A stretch of 64,000 bases of DNA from NCBI RefSeq assembly GCF_916858655.1, contig NZ_CAKASL010000001.1, forward strand, positions 1,612,001 through 1,676,000, given 5' to 3'. The position numbers and the translations under genes were made by a program. The stretch comes from Aeromicrobium sp. Leaf350. GTDB lineage: Bacteria; Actinomycetota; Actinomycetes; Propionibacteriales; Nocardioidaceae. A model generated the notes under the pieces. That model was not told the DNA's origin and did no database searches. It saw only the letters and a list, made by a program, of their open reading frames with translations. Positions 34,124 through 43,098 of the stretch are shown here, in pieces (position 1 is the stretch's first letter; each line of letters starts with the position of its first letter).

Positions 34124-34810
34124 ATGGAGACGCCCCGCCAGAGAGCCCGCAAGCAGACGATGGACGACATCGTCCGCCTCGGCCGGGAGCAGCTGGCAAC
34201 GGTCACGCCGACGGAGCTCTCGCTGCGGGGGATCGCCCGCGAGCTGGGCATCGTGTCGTCGGCCATCTACCGCTACGTGAAGGACCGCGACGAGCTGCTG
34301 ACGCTGCTCATCGTCGATGCCTACGACGAGCTGGGCGCCACGGTGGAGGACGCCGTGGCGGCCGCCTCGCGGCGCTCACCGCGGGCGCGTGCGCTGGTGG
34401 CCTGCCAGGCCGTGCGCGCGTGGGCGCTGCGGGAGCCGTCACGGTTCGCGCTGCTGTTCGGCACGCCCGTTCCGGGGTACGCCGCGCCGGCCGACCGCAC
34501 GGTCGAACCGGGCACCCGGGTGCCGGCGGTGCTGCTCGCGCTCCTGGAGGAGGCGCATCGCTCCGGCGAGCTGGAACCGCCCTCCGGGCCCCTGCCCCGC
34601 CCGGTCCGCCGGGACATGGAGGAGATCCGGCGCGAGTACGGCCTCACCGTGCCGTCCGCGTCGCTCGCCCGTGGCATCGGCCTGTGGTCGGCCCTCGTGG
34701 GTGCCGTCTCGTTCGAGGTCTTCGACCAGTACGGCCCCGACACCTTCGCCGACCCCGGTGCCTTTTTCGACCTCCACCTGGAGTCCCTCATCACCGCCGT
34801 CGGCTTCTAG
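34124..34810 (+). CDS. TetR-family regulator (TetR_C_13/WHG type), 228 aa
   Basis: Helix-turn-helix RARKQTMDDIVRLGREQL, LSLRGIARELGIVSSAIYRYVKDRDELLTLLI (residues 6-65). The C-terminal half has WALREPSRFALLFGTPVPGY and a GIGLWSALVGAVSFEVFDQYG signature, which I associate with TetR_C_13 (WHG) domains. ATG at 34124, TAGCGT box six bases before it. Two facing operator sites lie between it and the divergent epimerase gene. Confidence 0.86.
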   Translation: METPRQRARKQTMDDIVRLGREQLATVTPTELSLRGIARELGIVSSAIYRYVKDRDELLTLLIVDAYDELGATVEDAVAAASRRSPRARALVACQAVRAWALREPSRFALLFGTPVPGYAAPADRTVEPGTRVPAVLLALLEEAHRSGELEPPSGPLPRPVRRDMEEIRREYGLTVPSASLARGIGLWSALVGAVSFEVFDQYGPDTFADPGAFFDLHLESLITAVGF

Positions 34811-34819
34811 CCCGTACCC

Positions 34820-34934
34820 CTCGCGAGAGACCTTGTTACCCCTCGCGAGTGAGCTTGTCTGTGGGCAGGAGGAAACTTCACGCTCCTGTGCACCAACAAA
34901 GTCTCTCGCCGGCGGTAACAAAGTCTCTCGCGAG
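34820..34934. repeat. Long palindromic intergenic repeat, family S, copy 1
   Basis: The left arm CTCGCGAGAGACCTTGTTACC and the right arm (34914-34934, ending CTCGCGAG) pair at 20 of 21 bases. A second, inner pair CGAGTGAGCTTGT with ACAAAGTCTCTCG and a CAGGAG/CTCCTG loop stem extend the hairpin through about 115 bases. It lies between convergent genes (TetR end 34810, metX end 34953). A closely related copy is at 42981-43095. Confidence 0.85.
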
Positions 34935-34952
34935 CGGTCATTCGGGGAGGGG

Positions 34953-36065
34953 TCAGCCGAGGAGCTTGCGGGCGAGTGCTCCGACCTGGGCGGTCTCGAC
35001 GAGGAAGCCGTCGTGGCCGTGGAGGGAGTTGACGACCTCGAGGCGCTTGCTGCGGGCGATGCCCTCGGAGAGCACCTGCTGCTGACCGAGCGGGTACAGC
35101 CGGTCGGAGTCGATGCCGGCGACGACCGTGCGCGCCGTGATCCGGCCGAGGGCCGGCTCGACGCCCCCGCGCCCGCGGCCGACGTCGTGGCTGTCCATCG
35201 CCCGGGTCAGCGCGAGGTACGAGCCCGCGTCGAAGCGGCGCACGAGCTTGGCGCCGTGATGGGCCAGGTAGGAGGTGACGGCGAACCGTCCGTCGTCCTG
35301 CACCTCTCGGCCGAAGCGCTGCGCGAGCTCCGGCTCGCTGCGGTAGGCGACATGGGCGATGCGTCGGGCCAGCTCGAGGCCGGCGGCGGGCCCTTGCTCC
35401 TGGCCGTAGAAGTCACCGCCGTTGAAGTGCGGGTCGGAGGTGATCGCGAGCTGCTGGTTGGACGAGCCGGCGATCTGCTCGGCCGAGGCCCAGGGCGAGG
35501 TCGCCAGCAGGAACAGGCGCACGACCCGGTCGGGCACCGTGATGGCCCACTCCAGTGCACGCATGCCTCCGGCGGACCCGCCGATCACGGCCTGCCAGCG
35601 GTCGATGCCGAGCGCGTCGGCCACGGCGATCTCGGCGGTGACCTGGTCGCGCACCGTGATCGCGGGGAACCGGCTGCCCCACGGCGTGCCGTCGGGGGAG
35701 GTGCTGGCCGGGCCGGTGGTGCCCTGGCAGCCGCCGAGGATGTTGGTGGCCACGACGAACCAGCGGTCGGTGTCGATCGCGAGGCCGGGGCCGACGAGGC
35801 CGTCCCACCAGCCCGGCGACGGGTGGCCGGGGCCGACCGGGCCGACGACGTGGGAGTCGCCGGTCAGCGCGTGCTCGACGAGCACGGCGTTGTCGCCCGT
35901 GAACGTCCCCCACGTCTCGTAGGCGACCCGCACCGCGGGCAGCTGGTCGCCCGACTCGAGGACGATCCGATCAATGTCGACAAATCGACGTGAACCGACA
36001 GGATCTCCCTCCCGCCACGCACCGGTGACGGGAGGGAGATCCAGGGGTGTCGGAGCTGGTGTCAC
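34953..36065 (-). CDS. metX: Homoserine O-acetyltransferase MetX, 370 aa
   Basis: Alpha/beta-hydrolase-fold acyltransferase that activates homoserine with acetyl-CoA for methionine synthesis. Motifs: VAYETWGT, ALTGDSHVVG, the nucleophile elbow IGGSAGGMRALEW (the usual GGSMGG has Ala for Met) and the catalytic D and H pair in GIDSDRLYP and NSLHGHDGFL. GTG 36065 overlaps the metY stop by four bases (GTGA), so translation is coupled. A short linker precedes the domain. Confidence 0.92.
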   Translation of the reverse strand: MTPAPTPLDLPPVTGAWREGDPVGSRRFVDIDRIVLESGDQLPAVRVAYETWGTFTGDNAVLVEHALTGDSHVVGPVGPGHPSPGWWDGLVGPGLAIDTDRWFVVATNILGGCQGTTGPASTSPDGTPWGSRFPAITVRDQVTAEIAVADALGIDRWQAVIGGSAGGMRALEWAITVPDRVVRLFLLATSPWASAEQIAGSSNQQLAITSDPHFNGGDFYGQEQGPAAGLELARRIAHVAYRSEPELAQRFGREVQDDGRFAVTSYLAHHGAKLVRRFDAGSYLALTRAMDSHDVGRGRGGVEPALGRITARTVVAGIDSDRLYPLGQQQVLSEGIARSKRLEVVNSLHGHDGFLVETAQVGALARKLLG

Positions 36066-37351
36066 TTGGCGGCGCGGAATCCGGCGTCGAGGTCGGCGAG
36101 GATGTCGTCGATGCCCTCCAGGCCGACGGCCAGGCGGATCAGGCCGGGGGTCACGCCGGTGGCGGCGTGCTCCTCGGGCGAGCCCTGCGAGTGGGTCGTG
36201 CTCGCCGGGTGGATCGCGAGGCTGCGCACGTCGCCGATGTTGGCGACGTGGCTGAACAGCTCGAGCGAGTCGATGAACGCCTTGCCGGCCTCCAGGCCAC
36301 CCGGGAGCTCGAACGTCAGCACCGCGCCGGAACCCTTCGGCGTGTACTTGTCGGCGAGCTCCTTGTACGGGCTGCTGGGCAGGCTCGCCCAGGTGACCTT
36401 CGAGACGTCCTCGCGCGCCTCGAGCCACTCCGCGACCTTGCGGGTGTTCTCGATGTGCCGCTCCAGGCGCAGGCTCAGGGTCTCGAGGCCCTGGGCCAGC
36501 AGGAAGGCGTTGAACGGGGCGATCGCCGCGCCGACGTTGCGCAGGTACTGCACGCGCAGCTTGGCGATGTAGGCGGCCGGTCCGAGGGCCTCGGCGAACA
36601 CGAGACCGTGGTAGCTCGGGTCGGCGGTCGTGAAGCCGGGGAACTTGTCGCCGTGGGCGCCGTAGTCGAACGTGCCGCCGTCGATGACGACGCCCGCGAT
36701 CGCGGTGCCGTGGCCGCCGATGTACTTCGTGGCCGAGTGCACCACGGTGTCGACGCCGTGCTTCAGCGGGTTGAGCAGGTACGGCGTCGCGACGGTGTTG
36801 TCGACGATGAACGGGACGCCCGTCTCCTTGGCGACGGCCGAGATGGCCTCGAGGTCGAGGATGTCGCCCTTGGGGTTGCCGACGGTCTCGCCGAAGAAGG
36901 CCTTCGTGTTGTCCTGCACGGCCGCACGCCAGGCGTCGGGGTTGTTGTTGTCCTCGACGAAGGTCACGGTGATGCCGAGCTTCGGGAACGTGTGCCGTAG
37001 CAGGCTGTCGGTGCCGCCGTAGAGGCTGGCCGACGCGACGATGTGGTCGCCGGCCTCGGCCACGTTGGTCAGCGCGCCGGTCGTGGCGGCCTGGCCCGAG
37101 GCGAACAGCAGGGCGCCGACGCCACCCTCGAGGGCGGCGAGCCGCTCCTCGACGACGGTCTGGGTCGGGTTGATGATGCGCGTGTAGATGTTGCCCGGCT
37201 CGGCGAGGCTGAACAGCGCCGCGGCGTGGTCGGTGTCGCGGAACTGGAACGACGTCGTCTGGTAGATCGGCAGCGCACGCGCGCCGGTCGCGGGGTCCGG
37301 CACCTGGCCGGCGTGGATCTGCTTGGTCTCGAACGACCAGTTCTCGCTCAT
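36062..37351 (-). CDS. metY: O-acetylhomoserine sulfhydrylase MetY, 429 aa
   Basis: PLP enzyme of the Cys/Met metabolism family: makes homocysteine from O-acetylhomoserine and sulfide. Motifs: QTTSFQFRDTDHAAALF, EGGVGALLFASGQAA, and the PLP-lysine in VHSATKYIGGHGTAIAG (about residue 208), RLAVGLEGIDDILADL at the end. CAGGAGCC precedes the ATG. It is the first gene of metY-metX. No SAM riboswitch is recognisable in its leader. Confidence 0.93.
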   Translation of the reverse strand: MSENWSFETKQIHAGQVPDPATGARALPIYQTTSFQFRDTDHAAALFSLAEPGNIYTRIINPTQTVVEERLAALEGGVGALLFASGQAATTGALTNVAEAGDHIVASASLYGGTDSLLRHTFPKLGITVTFVEDNNNPDAWRAAVQDNTKAFFGETVGNPKGDILDLEAISAVAKETGVPFIVDNTVATPYLLNPLKHGVDTVVHSATKYIGGHGTAIAGVVIDGGTFDYGAHGDKFPGFTTADPSYHGLVFAEALGPAAYIAKLRVQYLRNVGAAIAPFNAFLLAQGLETLSLRLERHIENTRKVAEWLEAREDVSKVTWASLPSSPYKELADKYTPKGSGAVLTFELPGGLEAGKAFIDSLELFSHVANIGDVRSLAIHPASTTHSQGSPEEHAATGVTPGLIRLAVGLEGIDDILADLDAGFRAAK

Positions 37352-37466
37352 GAAGGCTCCTGTGGGGCTCGGGTGCTGCTAGGTCTCCCTCGACAGTGGC
37401 ACGCCCTCGCCGAATCGCGAGAGGGTCTCGCATGGTGGACCCGGCGACCGACACGTGAACGGTCGA

Positions 37467-38150
37467 CTACGCGTCGCGACCCACCAGGCCGGACTCGTAG
37501 GCCACGACGACGAGCTGCGCCCGGTCGCGCACGCCGAGCTTCTGGAACAGCCGGGCCACGTGGGTCTTCGTGGTCAGCGGCGAGACCACGAGCTGTGCCG
37601 CCATCTCGGAGTTCGACATCCCGCGCCCCACGAGGGTGAGGATCTCGCGCTCGCGCGGCGTGAGCGGGGCGATGCGGGGGTCGGCGTCCAGGGCCGCGCC
37701 GGCGGCGGACGCCGCCCCGACGGGCGCGGCGGCGAACGCCTCGATCACGGTGCGCGTGACGCTCGGCGCGAGCAGCGCCTCACCGGCAGCCACGAGCCGT
37801 ACGGCCTCGATCAGGGCGACCGGCTCGACGTCCTTCAGCAGGAAGCCGGACGCACCGGCGCGCAGCGCGCCGAACACGTACTCGTCGAGCTCGAACGTCG
37901 TCAGCACCAGCACGCGGGTGCCGGCCAACGCGGGATCGGCGCAGATCTGCGCCGTCGCCTGCAGCCCGTCGAGCACCGGCATGCGCACGTCCATCAGGAC
38001 GACGTCGGGGCGGTGCGTGCGGGCCAGCTCGACCGCCTGCGACCCGTCGACGGCCTCGCCGACGACCTGCAGGTCGGGCTCGGAGTCGAGCAGTGCGCGG
38101 AACCCGGCGCGGACGAGGTGCTGGTCGTCGGCGAGCAGGACGCGGATCAC
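37467..38150 (-). CDS. LuxR/NarL-type response regulator, 227 aa
   Basis: Receiver domain with the DD pair in VLLADDQH, phosphorylated Asp in VVLMDVRMP (about residue 52) and KD in GFLLKDV; C-terminal LuxR helix-turn-helix LTPREREILTLVGRGMSNSEMAAQLVVSPLTTKTHVARLFQKLGVRDRAQLVVVAYE. GTG 38150 is chosen because GAGGTGGG lies just upstream; the longer frame would overlap the kinase gene. Ten bases after the kinase gene, forming a two-component pair, probably co-expressed with the MMPL gene. Confidence 0.92.
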   Translation of the reverse strand: MIRVLLADDQHLVRAGFRALLDSEPDLQVVGEAVDGSQAVELARTHRPDVVLMDVRMPVLDGLQATAQICADPALAGTRVLVLTTFELDEYVFGALRAGASGFLLKDVEPVALIEAVRLVAAGEALLAPSVTRTVIEAFAAAPVGAASAAGAALDADPRIAPLTPREREILTLVGRGMSNSEMAAQLVVSPLTTKTHVARLFQKLGVRDRAQLVVVAYESGLVGRDA

Positions 38151-38160
38151 GGGACCCACC

Positions 38161-39297
38161 TCACGGGGCACCCACCGGGATGCGGGCGGCGACGTGCCAG
38201 CCGCCGTCGTCGGCCGGCCCCGCCGTGACGGACCCGCCCAGTGCGGCGGCGCGTGCGTGCATGCCCGTGATGCCGTTGCCGTGTGGGCTGGCGACCGACC
38301 CGCGACCGTCGTCGTGCACGTCGACCTCGACGGTGTCGTCGACCGCGCGCACCGTGACCGTCGTGCGCCGCGGACGCGCGTGGCGCAGCACGTTGGTCAG
38401 TGCCTCCTGCACGATGCGGAACGCGGCCTCGTCGACCTCGGGCGGCAGCAGCTCGACCCCGGGCTCGACGCTCGTGTCGACGTGGATGCCGGCGGCGCGC
38501 AGACCGGTCGCGAGCTCGTCGATGCGGGGGAGCCGGGCCGTGGGGGCGACGGGTGCGTCGAGGTCGTCGCCGCGCACCACCTCCAGGGCCGAGCGGAGGT
38601 CGCTGAGCGCCTCGCCGCTCACCCGCTTGATGTCGAGCAGGCTCGCGCGGGCCTGTTCCGTGTCGCGGTCGAGCAGGTGCGCCGCGACCCCGGCCTGCAC
38701 GTTGATCGCGACCATCGAGTGGGTCACGACGTCGTGGAGGTCGCGGGCGATGCGCAGACGCTCCTCACCGATGCGGCGCATCGTCTCCTCCTCCCGCTTC
38801 TGGTCGGCCATGGCGGCGCGCTCCTCCAGCGAGCACAGGTAGGCGCGGTAGTTGCTGACCGCCAGCCCGGCGAGCAGGGGGACGACGACGATGACCAGGT
38901 TCTTGACCGTCTCGAAGTGCAGCAGCCCGTGGTCGCTGTGGATCGAGATCGTCGCGACCACGGTCGCGCTCGCGGCGACCCAGGCCGCCAGGACCTGCAC
39001 CCGCGACCCGCGCAGCGCCAGGGCGTAGGCCGTGACGACGCTCGGGAAGGGGATGGTCTGGTAGATGTCGACCGCGGCGAACAGCGGGAACAGCAGCAGC
39101 AGGCAGGCCGCGAACGCCACTCCCGGGGCCCGCCGGCGGAGCATGACCGGTGCCGCGGCGGCGACGATCGCGAAGGCCCCGACCGGCGACAACCCGCCAT
39201 CCACCTTGGTGGAGATGATGGCCTCGACGAACATCGCGGTGGCGAGCGCGGTCGTGAGGGCCAGGTCGACGGCGACCGCCCGGGCTCGGGTCGTCAT
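38161..39297 (-). CDS. HisKA_3 sensor histidine kinase, 378 aa
   Basis: Four to five N-terminal membrane helices (residues 10-150) with almost no extracytoplasmic domain. The phosphoacceptor His is in RIARDLHDVVTHSMVAI (about residue 191), the HisKA_3 dimerisation helix follows, and the ATPase domain has EALTNVLRHAR and DDGRG-N-GITGMHARA. Like DesK-type kinases, it may sense membrane state. A TACCGT box ends six bases before the ATG. It controls the response regulator encoded next. Confidence 0.9.
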   Translation of the reverse strand: MTTRARAVAVDLALTTALATAMFVEAIISTKVDGGLSPVGAFAIVAAAAPVMLRRRAPGVAFAACLLLLFPLFAAVDIYQTIPFPSVVTAYALALRGSRVQVLAAWVAASATVVATISIHSDHGLLHFETVKNLVIVVVPLLAGLAVSNYRAYLCSLEERAAMADQKREEETMRRIGEERLRIARDLHDVVTHSMVAINVQAGVAAHLLDRDTEQARASLLDIKRVSGEALSDLRSALEVVRGDDLDAPVAPTARLPRIDELATGLRAAGIHVDTSVEPGVELLPPEVDEAAFRIVQEALTNVLRHARPRRTTVTVRAVDDTVEVDVHDDGRGSVASPHGNGITGMHARAAALGGSVTAGPADDGGWHVAARIPVGAP

Positions 39298-39337
39298 GGT
39301 TTGACGGTAGTGCCGGGCCCGGGCGGTGTCATCGTCC

Positions 39338-41437
39338 TCAGGGAGTACGTGCCGGCTCGGGCAGCGCGACCGGGGCCGGGGCCGCGACCACCGGCGACTC
39401 GCCCTCGCTGAGCCCGATGCGGTCGTGCAGCCGGCGCAGGGCGGGCGGCGACCACCAGTTCCAGCGACCCATCAGCGCCATGAGGCTCGGCACCAGCAGC
39501 GAGCGCACGATGAACGCGTCCACCAGCACGCCGACCGCAGTGGCGACGCCGATCTGCTGGATGAACGAGATCGAGCTCGTGCTGAAGGCTCCGATCGCCA
39601 CCGCCAGCAGGATGGCCGCGGCCGTCACCACGCTGCCGGTGCGGCCCAGCCCGACGGCCACCGCCTCCCGCTCCGGCACCCCGCTGTCGCGAGCCTCCTT
39701 GATGCGTCCGAGCAGGAACACGCCGTAGTCGGTCGAGAGCGCGAAGACCAGGGCTGCGGCGACCAGGAAGTCGGTGGGTTCGATGCCGCCGTTCGACGTG
39801 TAGCCCAGCAGCTCGGTGAACCGCCCGTCCTGGTAGACGAAGATCAGGGCGCCCAGCGCCGTGCCGACCGTCAGCACGTTCATCACGACGGCCTTGATCG
39901 GCAGGATCACCGACCCGGTCATGAGCCAGAGCACGAGCACGGTGAGCACCAGGAGCATCCCGAGGGCGAGGGGGAGACGGTCGCCGATCGCGGCCTGCTG
40001 GTCGACGAACTCCGCCGCCGCGCCACCGACCTCGACGGTGCCGTCCGCGGGCAGGTCCCGCAGCTCGGCCACGACGCCCTGGGCCGTGTCGCCCTGGGGT
40101 GGCCCGTCGGCCGTGACCGCGAGCTGCCAGGTGGTGTCGTCGAGCTGGACGGGCTCGGCCACGGCGTCGACGCCCGTCAGGTCGGCGGCCTCCGCGGCGA
40201 AGTCCTCGGCGCCTGCCGCCGTGGTGTCCGAGAGGGCGACGACGACCGGGTCGGAGGTGTCGCCGGCGGCGTCCAGGCGGTCCGCGACGGTGCGGGCGCT
40301 CTGCCCCTCGGGGATCACGGTGCTGTCGATCGGGGTCCACTCGACGCGCAGCGCCGGCAGGGCGAGCGCCAGCATGACGAGCGTCGTGACGATCGCGATC
40401 CCGCCGGGTCGGCGCATGACGGCGTGCGAGAAGCGGTACCAGCGGGTCTCGCCGGCCACGCCGTCCGCGCGCTTCTTCCGTGCGAGCTTCGCGCCCCACA
40501 GGGCGAGGAGGGCGGGGGTCACGAGCAGCGCGGCCGCCCCGGCGACGACGGCCACCGCGGCGCCGGCGATGCCCATCGTCACGAGGAACCCGAGCGGGAA
40601 CACGGTCAGCGTCGCGAGGGCGACGGCGACGGTCGCCGCGGAGAAGACGACGGTGCGGCCGGCCGTGCGCATCGTGGTGCGGATGGCTCCTGCGGTCGGG
40701 CCCTGGCGTTCCAGCTCCTCGCGGTACCGGGTGACGAGGAACAGCGTGTAGTCGATCGCCAGACCGAGGCCGAGTCCGATCACGAGGTTGAGCGCGAACA
40801 CGCTGAGGCCGTAGACCTGGTTGATCCCGGCGAGCACCAGGAACGTGCCGAGCACCGTCGTGAGCCCGACGATGAGCGGGAGCCAGGCGGCGCGGCCTCG
40901 GAAGAAGAGGATCGACAGCACGACGAGGATCGGCAGGGCGAGCAGCTCGGCCCGGGCCAGGTCCTCACCGATCGCCTCGCTGATCTGGAAGAACGCGACG
41001 TCCGGCCCGCCGACCTCGATGCCGGGCTCGTCGCCGAACAGCTCGACCGCGTCCGCGGCCACGGTGTCGGTGTTCGCGTCACCCTCGAGCGTCGCCAGGA
41101 CCAGCGCGGTCGAGGTGTCGGGGCCGGCGCCCGGCGGCGCCTCGGCCCGGGCGACCCCTGGAAGGTCGGACAGCCGGGCGGCGACCTCGTCGGCGCTGGT
41201 CTGCGCGTCTGCGTCGACCAGCACGACGATGCCGGGCCCGGCGGCCGCGCCGGTCGCGTCGGTCAGGCGGTCCATCGCGGCGGCCGACTCGGCGCCGTCG
41301 GGGACGAAGCCGCCGTCGCTGTCCAGGGCGCCCGCGACGGACCCTCCGAACACGCCGGCGACGACCAGGAACAGGACGAGGGCCGCAAGCGTGCGGCGGG
41401 GGTGGGCGCTGATGCGCTCGGTGAGTGAGAGTGACAT
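39338..41437 (-). CDS. MMPL-family RND transporter, 699 aa
   Basis: Twelve helices in two halves: one helix, an extracytoplasmic domain, five helices, then repeat. Motifs: FALNLVIGLGLGLAIDYTLFLVTRYREEL (first half) and LVFALSTDYGVFLLGRIKEA (second half) hold the Asp-Tyr proton-relay pairs expected for MMPL proteins. These export lipids or siderophores in actinobacteria. The ATG at 41437 has a CAGGCT box six bases upstream. The two-component gene pair follows 40 bases downstream, a likely regulatory link. Confidence 0.9.
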   Translation of the reverse strand: MSLSLTERISAHPRRTLAALVLFLVVAGVFGGSVAGALDSDGGFVPDGAESAAAMDRLTDATGAAAGPGIVVLVDADAQTSADEVAARLSDLPGVARAEAPPGAGPDTSTALVLATLEGDANTDTVAADAVELFGDEPGIEVGGPDVAFFQISEAIGEDLARAELLALPILVVLSILFFRGRAAWLPLIVGLTTVLGTFLVLAGINQVYGLSVFALNLVIGLGLGLAIDYTLFLVTRYREELERQGPTAGAIRTTMRTAGRTVVFSAATVAVALATLTVFPLGFLVTMGIAGAAVAVVAGAAALLVTPALLALWGAKLARKKRADGVAGETRWYRFSHAVMRRPGGIAIVTTLVMLALALPALRVEWTPIDSTVIPEGQSARTVADRLDAAGDTSDPVVVALSDTTAAGAEDFAAEAADLTGVDAVAEPVQLDDTTWQLAVTADGPPQGDTAQGVVAELRDLPADGTVEVGGAAAEFVDQQAAIGDRLPLALGMLLVLTVLVLWLMTGSVILPIKAVVMNVLTVGTALGALIFVYQDGRFTELLGYTSNGGIEPTDFLVAAALVFALSTDYGVFLLGRIKEARDSGVPEREAVAVGLGRTGSVVTAAAILLAVAIGAFSTSSISFIQQIGVATAVGVLVDAFIVRSLLVPSLMALMGRWNWWSPPALRRLHDRIGLSEGESPVVAAPAPVALPEPARTP

Positions 41438-41547
41438 GCGTCGAGCCTGTCGGCGCCGGCTCGACACCGCGTCGCCCCGGGAGACGACCTCTCGCCCCCG
41501 TCTGAGCCGGTGGGCGTACACCCGGCGGAGTACCTGCTCCGCCCCGT

Positions 41548-41604
41548 GAGGTGCGCCCTTCGAGGCTCGTCCCTCGCACCTCAGGACCCGGAACGAGCCT
41601 CGAA
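41548..41604. repeat. Interleaved inverted repeats behind pfkA
   Basis: Two inverted repeats overlap in the order A-B-A'-B': A GAGGTGCG (41548-41555), B TTCGAGGCTCGT (41559-41570), A' CGCACCTC (41575-41582), B' ACGAGCCTCGAA (41593-41604). All arms match perfectly. The RNA can form either stem, or both as a pseudoknot. It lies 29 bases after the pfkA stop, so it may be an unusual terminator. Confidence 0.75.
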
Positions 41605-41632
41605 AGGGGTTCCTCAACGACCCGGTGGAGGC

Positions 41633-42952
41633 TCAGGTCATGTCGTGGGGCTGCGACGTCGACTCCAGGACGCTGAGCCAGAGGTCGCCGTCGGGGGAGA
41701 CGCCGTGCGTGCGGTGCGTGACGTAGGCGATCGGCACGTGCACGAAGCGGTGTCGCCGCCGCCCGACGACCAGGTCGGTGCGTCCGGCCATGCCCGCGTG
41801 CACCGCGGTCTGCGCGAGGCGGGCGCAGTAGACCGAGTCGGCGGGGTCCGCCGGCACCGAGCGGATGAAGTAGCCCGGGTCGAAGTAGCGGAACAGCGCC
41901 TCCGCGCCACGGCCCTCGAAGTCGGCGCCGATCCGCTCGCGCAGGAGGCGGCCGATGTCGGCGAGCCTCTTGTTGCCCGAGGCGTCACGGGCGTCGGCGT
42001 CGGGCAGGTGCTCCTGGCCCGCGCCCTCCGCGACGACCAGGACCGCGTGACCCTGGGCCTCGACGGTGCGGCGGACGTGCGCGAGCAGGCCGTTCTCGCC
42101 GTCGAGCTCGAACGGCACCTCGGGGATCAGCACGAAGTCGGCGTCGTGGTTGGCGATCGCCGAGTAGCAGGCGATGAAGCCGGCGTGCCGGCCCATGACC
42201 TTGACCAGGCCGATGCCGTTGATCGCTGCCTCGGCCTCGATCTTCGCGGCCTTGATCGACTGGGCCGCGCGGGAGTACGCGGTCTGGAAGCCGAAGCTCT
42301 GGCCGATGTGCGGGATGTCGTTGTCGATCGTCTTCGGCACGCCGACGACCGCGATCCCGGCGTCACGGGCGAGCGCCTCCTGCGCGATGCGGTGGGCGCC
42401 GTGCAGCGAGCCGTCGCCGCCGATGACGAAGAGGATGTCGATCCGGCGGCGCTGCAGCGTGTCGACCATGACGCCGATGTCCTGCGCGCCGCGGGACGTG
42501 CCCAGCACCGTGCCGCCGCGCTCGTGGATCGTCTGGACGAACTCGGGCGTGAGGTGGATCGGGGCGAGCCCGTGCTCGGGCACGAGGCCGGCGAACCCGT
42601 TGCGGAACCCGGTCACGTCGGTCACGCCGTAGTGCTCGTGCAGCTCCAGCACCAGGGCGCGGATGACGTCGTTGAGGCCGGGGCACAGTCCGCCGCACGT
42701 CACGATGCCGACGCGGGTCTTCTCGGGCGCGAAGAAGATGTCGGCGCGGGGGCCACCGGTCTCGAACGAGGGCATCTCGTCGAGCGGCAGGCCGCGGGAG
42801 CGCACGAGCTCGACGGTGTCGTCGAACAGGATGCGGTCGTCCTCGCCCACGTAGTACTGGTTCGTGGCCCGACCGCCCACGTAGGACGCGAGCGGCGACG
42901 GCACCGTGCACTCGCCGAGCCGGGTCACCTGCAGGTCCGCGAGCGTCACCAT
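41633..42952 (-). CDS. pfkA: ATP-dependent 6-phosphofructokinase (long clade), 439 aa
   Basis: Phosphofructokinase of the large actinobacterial/plant-like type. GIVTCGGLCPGLNDVIR, VIGGDGSLHGA and PKTIDNDIPHIGQSFGFQTA are visible. GGDGS (Gly, not the GGDDS of PPi enzymes) argues for ATP as phosphoryl donor, while PKTIDND (not PGTIDND) places it in the long clade. GLVKVMGRHAGFIA and EGAGQE follow. An N-terminal extension of about 95 residues precedes the fold. A TAGGGT box lies seven bases before the ATG. Confidence 0.9.
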   Translation of the reverse strand: MVTLADLQVTRLGECTVPSPLASYVGGRATNQYYVGEDDRILFDDTVELVRSRGLPLDEMPSFETGGPRADIFFAPEKTRVGIVTCGGLCPGLNDVIRALVLELHEHYGVTDVTGFRNGFAGLVPEHGLAPIHLTPEFVQTIHERGGTVLGTSRGAQDIGVMVDTLQRRRIDILFVIGGDGSLHGAHRIAQEALARDAGIAVVGVPKTIDNDIPHIGQSFGFQTAYSRAAQSIKAAKIEAEAAINGIGLVKVMGRHAGFIACYSAIANHDADFVLIPEVPFELDGENGLLAHVRRTVEAQGHAVLVVAEGAGQEHLPDADARDASGNKRLADIGRLLRERIGADFEGRGAEALFRYFDPGYFIRSVPADPADSVYCARLAQTAVHAGMAGRTDLVVGRRRHRFVHVPIAYVTHRTHGVSPDGDLWLSVLESTSQPHDMT

Positions 42953-42980
42953 GCCCTCGACCCTATCGAGCCCCGGACCG

Positions 42981-43095
42981 CTCCCGAGAGAGTTCGTTAC
43001 CCCTCGCGAGTGAGTTTGTTGGTGCACAGGAGCGAGTTCGTCACTCCTGTCCACCAACAAGGTCTCTCGCCACCGGTAACAAAGTCTCTCGCGAG
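42981..43095. repeat. Long palindromic intergenic repeat, family S, copy 2
   Basis: Same build as 34820-34934: outer arms CTCCCGAGAGAGTTCGTTACC and a right arm ending AAAGTCTCTCGCGAG, inner arms CGAGTGAGTTTGTTGGTGCACAGGAG type against CTCCTGTCCACCAACAA. It fits tightly between the pfkA start (42952) and the monooxygenase end (43099). The pfkA promoter is on its left edge. Confidence 0.85.
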
Positions 43096-43098
43096 GGG

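Noticed and set aside
34953-37454. An 833-codon frame joining metX with sequence over metY
   Set aside because: The upstream part is an off-frame reading of metY; the GTGA overlap at 36062-36065 gives a clean metX start.
37352-37466. SAM-type riboswitch in the metY leader
   Set aside because: I looked for SAM-I, SAM-II and SAM-IV core sequences on the minus strand and saw none; only a weak CCCTC/GAGGG stem is present.
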